NCBI RefSeq assembly: GCF_029227915.1
Contig: NC_079882.1
Location: forward strand, 496,001 to 560,000
Direction: 5' to 3'
DNA: 64,000 nt
Origin: Hydractinia symbiolongicarpus
Taxonomy: Eukaryota > Cnidaria > Hydrozoa > Anthoathecata > Hydractiniidae
The notes beneath the pieces were generated by a model. The model made no database searches, was not told where the DNA came from, and saw only the letters and a list, made by a program, of their open reading frames with translations. Shown here piece after piece: positions 11,504 to 24,448 of this stretch. The stretch's first letter is position 1; the number at the start of each line of letters is the position of its first letter. The position numbers and the translations under genes are program-made.

Positions 11504-12924
11504 TCGTTCGGGAAATGAGTTAACTCCCTGGGTACTTTCTCTGTATACTTTTGACTATACGGGCCGAGTCCGGGATTTACAGGAAATCGCGGGTTTTCCT
11601 TTGCCGGCGATTAAACTTCTTTTATTCAGCGTCTCATCAAAAATAAATTTTTTTTTGAAAACTACAAGTCTCATGCGTTTTAGTGATGAAGAAATAAATT
11701 AAAAAATCGTTCAGGAAATGAGTTTACTCCCTGGGTACTTTCTTTGTATACTTTTGACTATACGGGCCGAGTCCGGGATTTACGAGATATCGCGTGTTTT
11801 CGTTTGCCGGCGATTAAACTTCTTTTTTTCAGCGTCTCATCAAAAATGAAAAAGTTTTTGAAAATTACATGTCTCAGGCGTTTTAGTGCTGAAAAAATAA
11901 TTTAAAAAATCGTTCGGGAAATGAGTTTACTCCCTGGGTACTTTCTTTGTGTTCTTTTGACTATACGGGCCGAGTCCGGGGTTTACGGGAAATCGCGCGT
12001 TTTCGTTTGCCGGCAATTAAACTTCTTTTATTCAGCGTCTCATAAAAAATGAAAACATTTTTGAAAACTACAAGTCTCATGCGTTTTAGTGATGAAAAAA
12101 TAATTTAAAAAATCGTTCAGGAAATGAGTTTACTCCCTGGGTACTTTCTTTGTATACTTTTAACTATACGGGCCGAGTCCGGGATTTACGGGAAATCGCG
12201 GGTTTTCCTTTGCCGGCGATTAAACCTCTTTTATTCAGCGTCTCATCAAAAATGAAAAATTTTTTCAAAACTACAAGTCTCATGCGTTTTACTGGTGAAA
12301 AAATAATTTAAAAAATCGTTACGGGAATGGGTTTACTCCCTGGGTACTTTCTTTGTATACTTTTGACTATACGGGTCGAGTCCGGGATTTACGGGAAATC
12401 GCAGGTTTTCGTTTGCCGGGAATTAAACTTCTTTTATTCAGCGTCTCATCAAAAATGAAAAAGTTTTTGAAAATTACATGTCTCATGCGTTTTAGTGCTG
12501 AAAAAAAAATTTAAAAAATCGTTCGGGAAATGAGTTTACTCCCTGGGTACTTTCTTTGTGTACTTTTGACTATACGGGCCGACTCCGGGATTTACGGGAA
12601 ATCGCGGGTTTTCGTTTGCCGGCGATTAAACTTCTTCTATTCCGTGTCTCATCAAAAATGAAAACATTTTTTAAAACTACAAGTCTCATGCGTTTTAATG
12701 CTGAAAGAATAATTTAAAAAATCGTTCGGGAAATGACTTTACTCCCTGGGTACTTTCTTTGTATACTTTTGACTATACGGGCCGAGTCAGGGATTTTCGG
12801 GAAATCGCGGGTTTTCGTTTTCCGGCGATTAAACTTATTTTATTCAGCGTCTCATAAAAAATGAAAACATTTTTGAAAACTACAAATCTCATGAGTTTTA
12901 TTGGCGAAAAAATAATTTTAAAAA

Positions 12925-13076
12925 TCGTTCGGGAAATGGGTTTACTTCCTGGGTACTTTCTTTGTATACTTTTGACTATACGTCTCATCAAATCTTCAGC
13001 GTCTCATCAAAAATGAAAACATTTTTGAAAACTACAAATCTCTTGCGTTTTAGTGATGAAAAAATAATTTAAAAAA
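12925..13076. repeat. 152-bp shortened monomer, copy 2
   Basis: Same junction and 14-base replacement as the copy at 11352. It is followed directly by a 188-bp monomer. Confidence 0.92.
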
Positions 13077-13264
13077 TCGTTCAGGAAATGAGTTTACTCC
13101 GTATATTTTCGACTATACGGGCCGAGTTCGGGATTTACGGGAAATCGCGGGTTTTCCTTTGCCGGCGATTAAACTTCTTTTATTCAGCGTCTCATCAAAA
13201 ATAAATTTTTTTTTGAAAACTACAAGTCTCATGCGTTTTAGTGATGAAGAAATAAATTAAAAAA
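13077..13264. repeat. 188-bp shortened monomer, copy 2
   Basis: Same 15-base loss as the copy at 9743, with gtatattttc in place of gtatactttc and gagttcggg in place of gagtccggg. It directly follows a 152-bp monomer. Confidence 0.9.
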
Positions 13265-14076
13265 TCGTTCAGGAAATGAGTTTACTCCCTGGGTACTTTC
13301 TTTGTATACTTTTGACTATACGGGCCGAGTCCGGGATTTACGGGAAATCGCGGGTTTTCCTTTGCCGGCGATTAAACTTCTTTTATTCAGCGTCTCATCA
13401 AAAATAAATTTTTTTTTGAAAACTACATGTCTCATGCGTTTTAGTGCTGAAAAAATAATTTAAAAAATCGTTCAGGAAATGCGTTTACTTCCTGGGTACT
13501 TTCTTTGTATACTTTTGACTATACGGGCCGAGTCAGGGATTTACGAGATATCGCGTGTTTTCGTTTGCCGGCGATTCAACATCTTTTTTTAAGCGTCTCA
13601 TCAAAAATGAAAACATTTTTTAAAACTACAAGTCTCATGCGTTTTAATGCTGAAAGAATAATTTAAAAAATCGTTCGGGAAATAAGTTTACTCCCTGGGT
13701 ACTTTCTTTGTATACTTTTGACTATACGGGCCGAGTCCGGGATTTACGGGAAATCGCGTGTTTTCGTTTACCGGCGATTAAACCTCTTTTATTCAGCGTC
13801 TCATCAAAAATGAAAAATTTTTTGAAAACTACAAGTCTCATGCGTTTTAGTGATGAAAAAATAATTTAAAAAATCGTTCGGGAAATGACTTTACTCCCTG
13901 GGTACTTTCTTTGTATACTTTTGACTATACGGGCCGAGTCAGGGATTTTCGGGAAATCGCGGGTTTTCGTTTTCCGGCGATTAAACTTATTTTATTCAGC
14001 GTCTCATAAAAAATGAAAACATTTTTGAAAACTACAAATCTCATGAGTTTTATTGGCGAAAAAATAATTTTAAAAA

Positions 14077-14228
14077 TCGTTCGGGAAATGGGTTTACTAC
14101 CTGGGTACTTTCTTTGTATACTTTTGACTATACGTCTCATCAAATCTTCAGCGTCTCATCAAAAATGAAAACATTTTTGAAAACTACAAATCTCTTGCGT
14201 TTTAGTGATGAAAAAATAATTTAAAAAA
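14077..14228. repeat. 152-bp shortened monomer, copy 3
   Basis: Same rearranged structure. It differs by ttactacctggg instead of ttacttcctggg. It is followed by a full-length monomer with gagttaactcc, not by a 188-bp one; the copy at 11352 is followed in the same way. Confidence 0.92.
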
Positions 14229-16258
14229 TCGTTCGGGAAATGAGTTAACTCCCTGGGTACTTTCTCTGTATACTTTTGACTATACGGGCCGAGTCCGGGA
14301 TTTACGGGAAATCGCGGGTTTTCCTTTGCCGGCGATTAAACTTCTTTTATTCAGCGTCTCATCAAAAATAAATTTTTTTTTGAAAACTACAAGTCTCATG
14401 CGTTTTAGTGATGAAGAAATAAATTAAAAAATCGTTCAGGAAATGAGTTTACTCCCTGGGTACTTTCTTTGTATACTTTTGACTATACGGGCCGAGTCCG
14501 GGATTTACGAGATATCGCGTGTTTTCGTTTGCCGGCGATTAAACTTCTTTTTTTCAGCGTCTCATCAAAAATGAAAAAGTTTTTGAAAATTACATGTCTC
14601 AGGCGTTTTAGTGCTGAAAAAATAATTTAAAAAATCGTTCGGGAAATGAGTTTACTCCCTGGGTACTTTCTTTGTGTTCTTTTGACTATACGGGCCGAGT
14701 CCGGGATTTACGGGAAATCGCGGGTTTTCGTTTGCCGGCAATTAAACTTCTTTTATTCAGCGTCTCATCAAAAATGAAAACATTTTTGAAAACTACAAGT
14801 CTCATGCGTTTTAGTGATGAAAAAATAATTTAAAAAATCGTTCAGGAAATGAGTTTACTCCCTGGGTACTTTCTTTGTATACTTTTAACTATACGGGCCG
14901 AGTCCGGGATTTACGGGAAATCGCGGGTTTTCCTTTGCCGGCGATTAAACCTCTTTTATTCAGCGTCTCATCAAAAATGAAAAATTTTTTCAAAACTACA
15001 AGTCTCATGCGTTTTACTGGTGAAAAAATAATTTAAAAAATCGTTACGGGAATGGGTTTACTCCCTGGGTACTTTCTTTGTATACTTTTGACTATACGGG
15101 CCGAGTCCGGGATTTACGGGAAATCGCAGGTTTTCGTTTGCCGGGAATTAAACTTCTTTTATTCAGCGTCTCATCAAAAATGAAAACATTTTTGAAAACT
15201 ACAAATCTCATGCGTTTTAGTGATGAAAAAATAATTTAAAAAATCGTTTAGGAAATGAGTTTACTCACTGGGTACTTTCTTTGTATACTTTTGACTATAC
15301 GGGCCGAGTCCGGGATTTACGGGAAATCGCGGGTTTTCCTTTGCCGGCGATTGAACTTCTTTTATTCAGTGTCTCATCAAAAATAAATTTTTTTTTGAAA
15401 ACTACAAGTCTCATGCGTTTTAGTGATGAAAAAATAATTTAAAAAATCGTTCAGGAAATGCGTTTACTTCCTGGGTACTTTCTTTGTATACTTTTGACTA
15501 TACGGGCCGAGTCAGGGATTTACGAGATATCGCGTGTTTTCGTTTGCCGGCGATTCAACATCTTTTTTTAAGCGTCTCATCAAAAATGAAAAAGTTTTTG
15601 AAAATTACATGTCTCATGCGTTTTAGTGCTGAAAAAATAATTTAAAAAATCGTTCGGGAAATGAGTTTACTCCCTGGGTACTTTCTTTGTGTACTTTTGA
15701 CTATACGGGCCGACTCCGGGATTTACGGGAAATCGCGGGTTTTCGTTTGCCGGCGATTAAACTTCTTCTATTCCGTGTCTCATCAAAAATGAAAACATTT
15801 TTTAAAACTACAAGTCTCATGCGTTTTAATGCTGAAAGAATAATTTAAAAAATCGTTAGGGAAATGAGTTTACTCCCTGGGTACTTTCTTTGTATACTTT
15901 TGACTATACGGGCCGAGTCCGGGATTTACGGGAAATCGCGTGTTTTCGTTTACCGGCGATTAAACCTCTTTTATTCAGCGTCTCATCAAAAATGAAAAAT
16001 TTTTTGAAAACTACAAGTCTCATGCGTTTTAGTGATGAAAACATAATTTAAAAAATCGTTCGGGAAATGACTTTACTCCCTGGGTACTTTCTTTGTATAC
16101 TTTTGACTATACGGGCCGAGTCAGGGATTTTCGGGAAATCGCGGGTTTTCGTTTTCCGGCGATTAAACTTATTTTATTCAGCGTCTCATAAAAAATGAAA
16201 ACATTTTTGAAAACTACAAATCTCATGAGTTTTATTGGCGAAAAAATAATTTTAAAAA
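14077..16258. repeat. 11-monomer HOR, copy 1 (2,182 bp)
   Basis: One 152-bp monomer and ten full monomers: 152 + 10 x 203 = 2,182. Its order of types is shared with the next two units: the acgagatatcgcgtg type, the tgtgttctttt type, the aaaaattttttcaaaac type, cgttacgggaatggg, the gattgaacttc type, gattcaacatc, the ccgactccggg type, taatgctgaaagaa, attaaacctc, and gactttactcc. It differs from the next two mainly in its second monomer, which is full length. Confidence 0.87.
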
Positions 16259-16410
16259 TCGTTCGGGAAATGGGTTTACTTCCTGGGTACTTTCTTTGTA
16301 TACTTTTGACTATACGTCTCATCAAATCTTCAGCGTCTCATCAAAAATGAAAACATTTTTGAAAACTACAAATCTCTTGCGTTTTAGTGATGAAAAAATA
16401 ATTTAAAAAA
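16259..16410. repeat. 152-bp shortened monomer, copy 4
   Basis: Same rearranged structure, followed directly by a 188-bp monomer. Confidence 0.92.
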
Positions 16411-16598
16411 TCGTTCAGGAAATGAGTTTACTCCGTATACTTTCGACTATACGGGCCGAGTCCGGGATTTACGGGAAATCGCGGGTTTTCCTTTGCCGGC
16501 GATTAAACTTCTTTTATTCAGCGTCTCATCAAAAATAAATTTTTTTTTGAAAACTACAAGTCTCATGCGTTTTAGTGATGAAGAAATAAATTAAAAAA
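16411..16598. repeat. 188-bp shortened monomer, copy 3
   Basis: Same 15-base loss and aagaaataaatt tail as the other copies. It directly follows a 152-bp monomer. Confidence 0.9.
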
Positions 16599-18424
16599 TC
16601 GTTCAGGAAATGAGTTTACTCCCTGGGTACTTTCTTTGTATACTTTTGACTATACGGGCCGAGTCCGGGATTTACGAAATATCGCGTGTTTTCGTTTGCC
16701 GGCGATTAAACTTCTTTTTTTCAGCGTCTCATCAAAAATGAAAAAGTTTTTGAAAATTACATGTCTCAGGCGTTTTATTGCTGAAAAAATAATTTAAAAA
16801 ATCGTTCGGGAAATGAGTTTACTCCCTGGGTACTTTCTTTGTGTTCTTTTGACTATACGGGCCGAGTCCGGGATTTACGGGAAATCGCGGGTTTTCGTTT
16901 GCCGGCAATTAAACTTCTTTTATTCAGCGTCTCATCAAAAATGAAAACATTTTTGAAAACTACAAGTCTCATGCGTTTTAGTGATGAAAAAATAATTTAA
17001 AAAATCGTTCAGGAAATGAGTTTACTCCCTGGGTACTTTCTTTGTATACTTTTAACTATACGGGCCGAGTCCGGGATTTACGGGAAATCGCGGGTTTTCC
17101 TTTGCCGGCGATTAAACCTCTTTTATTCAGCGTCTCATCAAAAATGAAAAATTTTTTCAAAACTACAAGTCTCATGCGTTTTACTGGTGAAAAAATAATT
17201 TAAAAAATCGTTACGGGAATGGGTTTACTCCCTGGGTACTTTCTTTGTATACTTTTGACTATACGGGCCGAGTCCGGGATTTACGGGAAATCGCAGGTTT
17301 TCGTTTGCCGGGAATTGAACTTCTTTTATTCAGCGTCTCATCAAAAATGAAAACATTTTTGAAAACTACAAATCTCATGCGTTTTAGTGATGAAAAAATA
17401 ATTTAAAAAATCGTTCAGGAAATGAGTATACTCCCTGGGTACTTTCTTTGTATACTTTTGACTATACGGGCCGAGTCCGGGATTTACGGGAAATCGCGGG
17501 TTTTCCTTTGCCGGCGATTGAACTTCTTTTATTCAGTGTCTCATCAAAAATAAATTTTTTTTTGAAAACTACAAGTCTCATGCGTTTTAGTGATGAAAAA
17601 ATAATTTAAAAAATCGTTCAGGAAATGCGTTTACTTCCTGGGTACTTTCTTTGTATACTTTTGACTATACGGGCCGAGTCAGGGATTTACGAGATATCGC
17701 GTGTTTTCGTTTGCCGGCGATTCAACATCTTTTTTTAAGCGTCTCATCAAAAATGAAAAAGTTTTTGAAAATTACATGTCTCATGCGTTTTAGTGCTGAA
17801 AAAATAATTTAAAAAATCGTTCGGGAAATGAGTTTACTCCCTGGGTACTTTCTTTGTGTACTTTTGACTATACGGGCCGACTCCGGGATTTACGGGAAAT
17901 CGCGGGTTTTCGTTTGCCGGCGATAAACTTCTTCTATTCCGTGTCTCATCAAAAATGAAAACATTTTTTAAAACTACAAGTCTCATGCGTTTTAATGCTG
18001 AAAGAATAATTTAAAAAATCGTTCGGGAAATGAGTTTACTCCCTGTGTACTTTCTTTGTATACTTTTGACTATACGGGCCGAGTCCGGGATTTACGGGAA
18101 ATCGCGTGCTTTCGTTTACCGGCGATTAAACCTCTTTTATTCAGCGTTTCATCAAAAATGAAAAATTTTTTGAAAACTACAAGTCTCATGCGTTTTAGTG
18201 ATGAAAAAATAATTTAAAAAATCGTTCGGGAAATGACTTTACTCCCTGGGTACTTTCTTTGTATACTTTTGACTATACGGGCCGAGTCAGGGATTTTCGG
18301 GAAATCGCGGGTTTTCGTTTTCCGGCGATTAAACTTATTTTATTCAGTGTCTCATAAAAAATGAAAACATTTTTGAAAACTACAAATCTCATGAGTTTTA
18401 TTGGCGAAAAAATAATTTTAAACA

Positions 18425-18576
18425 TCGTTCGGGAAATGGGTTTACTTCCTGGGTACTTTCTTTGTATACTTTTGACTATATGTCTCATCAAATCTTCAGC
18501 GTCTCATCAAAAATGAAAACATTTTTGAAAACTACAAATCTCTTGCGTTTTAGTGATGAAAAAATAATTTAAAAAA
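18425..18576. repeat. 152-bp shortened monomer, copy 5 (last)
   Basis: Same rearranged structure with tatgtctcat instead of tacgtctcat at the junction. The preceding monomer also carries private changes (aaacatcg). It is followed directly by a 188-bp monomer. To the right, the equivalent position at 20592 is a normal full-length monomer. Confidence 0.92.
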
Positions 18577-18764
18577 TCGTTCAGGAAATGAGTTTACTCC
18601 GTATACTTTCGACTATACGGGCCGAGTCCGGGATTTACGGGAAATCGCGGGTTTTCCTTTGCCGGCGATTAAACTTCTTTTATTCAGCGTCTCATCAAAA
18701 ATAAATTTTTTTTTGAAAACTACAAGTCTCATGCGTTTTAGTGATGAAGAAATAAATTAAAAAA
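18577..18764. repeat. 188-bp shortened monomer, copy 4 (last)
   Basis: Same 15-base loss; directly follows the 152-bp monomer. No 188-bp monomer was seen to the right of this point. Confidence 0.9.
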
Positions 18765-21700
18765 TCGTTCAGGAAATGAGTTTACTCCCTGGGTACTTTC
18801 TTTGTATACTTTTGACTATACGGGCCGAGTCCGGGATTTACGAGATATCGCGTGTTTTCGTTTGCCGGCGATTAAACTTCTTTTTTTCAGCGTCTCATCA
18901 AAAATGAAAAAGTTTTTGAAAATTACATGTCTCAGGCGTTTTAGTGCTGAAAAAATAATTTAAAAAATCGTTCGGGAAATGAGTTTACTCCCTGGGTACT
19001 TTCTTTGTGTTCTTTTGACTATACGGGCCGAGTCCGGGATTTACGGGAAATCGCGGGTTTTCGTTTGCCGGCAATTAAACTTCTTTTATTCAGCGTCTCA
19101 TCAAAAATGAAAACATTTTTGAAAACTACAAGTCTCATGCGTTTTAGTGATGAAAAAATAATTTAAAAAATCGTTCAGGAAATGAGTTTACTCCCTAGGT
19201 ACTTTCTTTGTATACTTTTAACTATACGGGCCGAGTCCGGGATTTACGGGAAATCGCGGGTTTTCCTTTGCCGGCGATTAAACCTCTTTTATTCAGCGTC
19301 TCATCAAAAATGAAAAATTTTTTCAAAACTACAAGTCTCATGCGTTTTACTGGTGAAAAAATAATTTAAAAAATCGTTACGGGAATGGGTTTACTCCCTG
19401 GGTACTTTCTTTGTATACTTTTGACTATACGGGCCGAGTCCGGGATTTACGGGAAATCGCAGGTTTTCGTTTGCCGGGAATTAAACTTCTTTTATTCAGC
19501 GTCTCATCAAAAATGAAAACATTTTTGAAAACTACAAATCTCATGCGTTTTAGTGCTGAAAAAATAATTTAAAAAATCGTTCAGGAAATGAGTTTACTCC
19601 CTAGGTACTTTCTTTGTATACTTTTGACTATACGGGCCGAGTCCGGGATTTACGGGAAATCGCGGGTTTTCCTTTGCCGGCGATTGAACTTCTTTTATTC
19701 AGTGTCTCATCAAAAATAAATTTTTTTTTGAAAACTACAAGTCTCATGCGTTTTAGTGATGAAAAAATAATTTAAAAAATCGTTCAGGAAATGCGTTTAC
19801 TTCCTGGGTACTTTCTTTGTATACTTTTGACTATACGGGCCGAGTCAGGGATTTACGAGATATCGCGTGTTTTCGTTTGCCGGCGATTCAACATCTTTTT
19901 TTAAGCGTCTCATCAAAAATGAAAAAGTTTTTGAAAATTACATGTCTCATGCGTTTTAGTGCTGAAAAAATAATTTAAAAAATCGTTCGGGAAATGAGTT
20001 TACTCCCTGGGTACTTTCTTTGTGTACTTTTGACTATACGGGCCGACTCCGGGATTTACGGGAAATCGCGGGTTTTCGTTTGCCGGCGATTAAACTTCTT
20101 CTATTCCGTGTCTCATCAAAAATGAAAACATTTTTTAAAACTACAAGTCTCATGCGTTTTAATGCTGAAAGAATAATTTAAAAAATCGTTCGGGAAATGA
20201 GTTTACTCCCTGGGTACTTTCTTTGTATACTTTTGACTATACGGGCCGAGTCCGGGATTTACGGGAAATCGCGTGTTTTCGTTTACCGGCGATTAAACCT
20301 CTTTTATTCAGCGTCTCATCAAAAATGAAAAATTTTTTGAAAACTACAAGTCTCATGCGTTTTAGTGATGAAAAAATAATTTAAAAAATCGTTCGGGAAA
20401 TGACTTTACTCCCTGGGTACTTTCTTTGTATACTTTTGACTATACGGGCCGAGTCAGGGATTTTCGGGAAATCGCGGGTTTTCGTTTTCCGGCGATTAAA
20501 CTTATTTTATTCAGCGTCTCATAAAAAATGAAAACATTTTTGAAAACTACAAATCTCATGAGTTTTATTGGCGAAAAAATAATTTTAAAAATCGTTCGGG
20601 AAATGGGTTTACTTCCTGGGTACTTTCTTTGTATACTTTTGACTATACGGGCCGAGTCCAGGATTTACAGGAAATCGCGGGTTTTCGTTTGCCGGCAATT
20701 AAACTTCTTTTATTCAGCGTCTCATCAAAAATGAAAACATTTTTGAAAACTACAAATCTCATGCGTTTTAGTGTTGAAAAAATAATTTAAAAAATCGTTC
20801 AGGAAATGAGTTTACTCCCTGGGTACTTTCTTTGTATACTTTTGACTATACGGGCCGAGTCCGGGATTTACGAGATATCGCGTGTTTTCGTTTGCCGGCG
20901 ATTAAACTTCTTTTTTTCAGCGTCTCATCAAAAATGAAAAAGTTTTTTAAAATTACATGTCTCAGGCGTTTTAGTGCTGAAAAAATAATTTAAAAAATCG
21001 TTCGGGAAATGAGTTTACTCCCTGGGTACTTTCTTTGTGTTCTTTTGACTATACGGGCCGACTCCGGGATTTACGGGAAATCGCGGGTTTTCGTTTGCCG
21101 GCAATTAAACTTCTTTTATTCAGCGTCTCATCAAAAATGAAAACATTTTTGAAAACTACAAGTCTCATGCGTTTTAGTGCTAAAAAAATAATTTAAAAAA
21201 TCGTTCGGGAAATGAGTTTACTCCCTGGGTACTTTCTTTGTGTACTTTTGACTATACGGGCCGACTCCGGGATTTACGGGAAATCGCGGGTTTTCGTTTG
21301 CCGGCGATTAAACTTCTTCTATTCCGTGTCTCATCAAAAATGAAAACATTTTTTAAAACTACAAGTCTCATGCGTTTTAGTGATGAAAAAATAATTTAAA
21401 AAATCGTTCGGGAAATGACTTTACTCCCTGGGTACTTTCTTTGTATACTTTTGACTATACGGGCCGAGTCAGGGATTTTCGGGAAATCGCGGGTTTTCGT
21501 TTTCCGGCGATTAAACTTATTTTATTCAGCGTCTCATAAAAAATGAAAACATTTTTGAAAACTACAAATCTCATGAGTTTTATTGGCGAAAAAATAATTT
21601 TAAAAATCGTTCGGGAAATGGGTTTACTTCCTGGGTACTTTCTTTGTATACTTTTGACTATACGGGCCGAGTCCAGGATTTACAGGAAATCGCGGGTTTT

Positions 21701-22824
21701 CGTTTGCCGGCAATTAAACTTCTTTTATTCAGCGTCTCATCAAAAATGAAAACATTTTTGAAAACTACAAATCTCATGCGTTTTAGTGTTGAAAAAATAA
21801 TTTAAAAAATCGTTCAGGAAATGAGTTTACTCCCTGGGTACTTTCTTTGTATACTTTTGACTATACGGGCCGAGTCCGGGATTTACGAGATATCGCGTGT
21901 TTTCGTTTGCCGGCGATTAAACTTCTTTTTTTCAGCGTCTCATCAAAAATGAAAAAGTTTTTGAAAATTACATGTCTCAGGCGTTTTAGTGCTGAAAAAA
22001 TAATTTAAAAAATCGTTCGGGAAATGAGTTTACTCCCTGGGTACTTTCTTTGTGTTCTTTTGACTATACGGGCCGACTCCGGGATTTACGGGAAATCGCG
22101 GGTTTTCGTTTGCCGGCAATTAAACTTCTTTTATTCAGCGTCTCATCAAAAATGAAAACATTTTTGAAAACTACAAGTCTCATGCGTTTTAGTGCTAAAA
22201 AAATAATTTAAAAAATCGTTCGGGAAATGAGTTTACTCCCTGGGTACTTTCTTTGTGTACTTTTGACTATACGGGCCGACTCCGGGATTTACGGGAAATC
22301 GCGGGTTTTCGTTTGCCGGCGATTAAACTTCTTCTATTCCGTGTCTCATCAAAAATGAAAACATTTTTTAAAACTACAAGTCTCATGCGTTTTAATGCTG
22401 AAAGAATAATTTAAAAAATCGTTCGGGAAATGAGTTTACTCCCTGGGTACTTTCTTTGTATACTTTTGACTATACGGGCCGAGTCCGGGATTTACGGGAA
22501 ATCGCGTGTTTTCGTTTACCGGCGATTAAACCTCTTTTATTCAGCGTCTCATCAAAAATGAAAAATTTTTTGAAAACTACAAGTCTCATGCGTTTTAGTG
22601 ATGAAAAAATAATTTAAAAAATCGTTCGGGAAATGACTTTACTCCCTGGGTACTTTCTTTGTATACTTTTGACTATACGGGCCGAGTCAGGGATTTTCGG
22701 GAAATCGCGGGTTTTCGTTTTCCGGCGATTAAACTTATTTTATTCAGCGTCTCATAAAAAATGAAAACATTTTTGAAAACTACAAATCTCATGAGTTTTA
22801 TTGGCGAAAAAATAATTTTAAAAA

Positions 22825-24448
22825 TCGTTCGGGAAATGGGTTTACTCCCTGGGTACTTTCTTTGTATACTTTTGACTATACGGGCCGAGTCCGGGATTTA
22901 CGAGATATCGCGTGTTTTCGTTTGCCGGCGATTAAACTTCTTTTTTTCAGCGTCTCATCAAAAATGAAAAAGTTTTTGAAAATTACATGTCTCAGGCGTT
23001 TTAGTGCTGAAAAAATAATTTAAAAAATCGTTCGGGAAATGAGTTTACTCCCTGGGTACTTTCTTTGTATACTTTTAACTATACGGGCCGAGTCCGGGAT
23101 TTACGGGAAATCGCGGGTTTTCCTTTGCCGGCGATTAAACCTCTTTTATTCAGCGTCTCATCAAAAATGAAAATTTTTTTCAAAACTACAAGTCTCATGC
23201 GTTTTACTGGTGAAAAAATAATTTAAAAAATCGTTACGGGAATGGGTTTACTCCCTGGGTACTTTCTTTGTATACTTTTGACTATACGGGCCGAGTCCGG
23301 GATTTACGGGAAATCGCAGGTTTTCGTTTGCCGGGAATTAAACTTCTTTTATTCAGCTTCTCATCAAAAATGAAAACATTTTTGAAAACTACAAATCTCA
23401 TGCGTTTTAGTGATGAAAAAATAATTTAAAAAATCGTTCAGGAAATGAGTTTACTCCCTGGGTACTTTCTTTGTATACTTTTGACTATACGGGCCGAGTC
23501 CGGGATTTACGGGAAATCGCGGGTTTTCCTTTGCCGGCGATTGAACTTCTTTTATTCAGTGTCTCATCAAAAATAAATTTTTTTTTGAAAACTACAAGTC
23601 TCATGCGTTTTAGTGATGAAAAAATAATTTAAAAAATCGTTCAGGAAATGCGTTTACTTCCTGGGTACTTTCTTTGTATACTTTTGACTATACGGGCCGA
23701 GTCAGGGATTTACGAGATATCGCGTGTTTTCGTTTGCCGGCGATTCAACATCTTTTTTTAAGCGTCTCATCAAAAATGAAAAAGTTTTTGAAAATTACAT
23801 GTCTCATGCGTTTTAGTGCTGAAAAAATAATTTAAAAAATCGTTCGGGAAATGAGTTTACTCCCTGGGTACTTTCTTTGTGTACTTTTGACTATACGGGC
23901 CGACTCCGGGATTTACGGGAAATCGCGGGTTTTCGTTTGCCGGCGATTAAACTTCTTCTATTCCGTGTCTCATCAAAAATGAAAACATTTTTTAAAACTA
24001 CAAGTCTCATGCGTTTTAATGCTGAAAGAATAATTTAAAAAATCGTTCGGGAAATGAGTTTAATCCCTGGGTACTTTCTTTGTATACTTTTGACTATACG
24101 GGCCGAGTCCGGGATTTACGGGAAATCGCGTGTTTTCGTTTACCGGCGATTAAACCTCTTTTATTCAGCGTCTCATCAAAAATGAAAAATTTTTTGAAAA
24201 CTACAAGTCTCATGCGTTTTAGTGATGAAAAAATAATTTAAAAAATCGTTCGGGAAATGACTTTACTCCCTGGGTACTTTCTTTGTATACTTTTGACTAT
24301 ACGGGCCGAGTCACGGATTTTCGGGAAATCGCGGGTTTTCGTTTTCCGGCGATTAAACTTATTTTATTCAGCGTCTCATAAAAAATGAAAACATTTTTGA
24401 AAACTACAAATCTCATGAGTTTTATTGGCGAAAAAATAATTTTAAAAA
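22825..24448. repeat. 8-monomer HOR, copy 1 (1,624 bp)
   Basis: Eight full-length monomers, exactly 8 x 203. It shares the rare attcagcttctcatc (23351; 24975 in copy 2) and gagtttaatccctggg with copy 2. A few single-base differences separate the two, for example gagtcacgg against gagtcaggg near the unit ends. It appears derived from the 11-mer by loss of monomers including both short ones. Confidence 0.88.

Larger units (their letters stand above)
16259..18424. repeat. 11-monomer HOR, copy 2 (2,166 bp)
   Basis: One 152-bp, one 188-bp and nine full monomers, with one base missing at ggcgataaactt near 17922 (152 + 188 + 9 x 203 - 1 = 2,166). Its monomer order matches the flanking units, with few private substitutions. 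Confidence 0.87.
9743..20591. repeat. HOR block with shortened monomers
   Basis: This block contains all nine shortened monomers I found. Measured from one 152-bp monomer to the next, the units are 1,573 bp (11352-12924), 1,152 bp (12925-14076), 2,182 bp (14077-16258), 2,166 bp (16259-18424) and 2,167 bp (18425-20591). These equal whole numbers of 203-bp monomers plus one 152-bp monomer and, in some units, one 188-bp monomer. Unit size thus varies from 6 to 11 monomers, while equivalent monomers stay nearly identical. No other sequence is present. Confidence 0.88.
18425..20591. repeat. 11-monomer HOR, copy 3 (2,167 bp)
   Basis: One 152-bp, one 188-bp and nine full monomers, exactly 2,167 bp. 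Same monomer order as the two preceding units. Private changes include ccctaggtac in two monomers. It is the last unit with short monomers. Confidence 0.87.

Noticed and set aside
20528-20734. 68-codon frame on the plus strand, repeated at 21543, 22761, 24385, 26009, 26415 and 36155
   Set aside because: It starts at the atgaaaac of the monomer dyad and runs just over one monomer until the frame shift meets a stop. Copies change with monomer type, as DNA repeats do, not as a protein family would.
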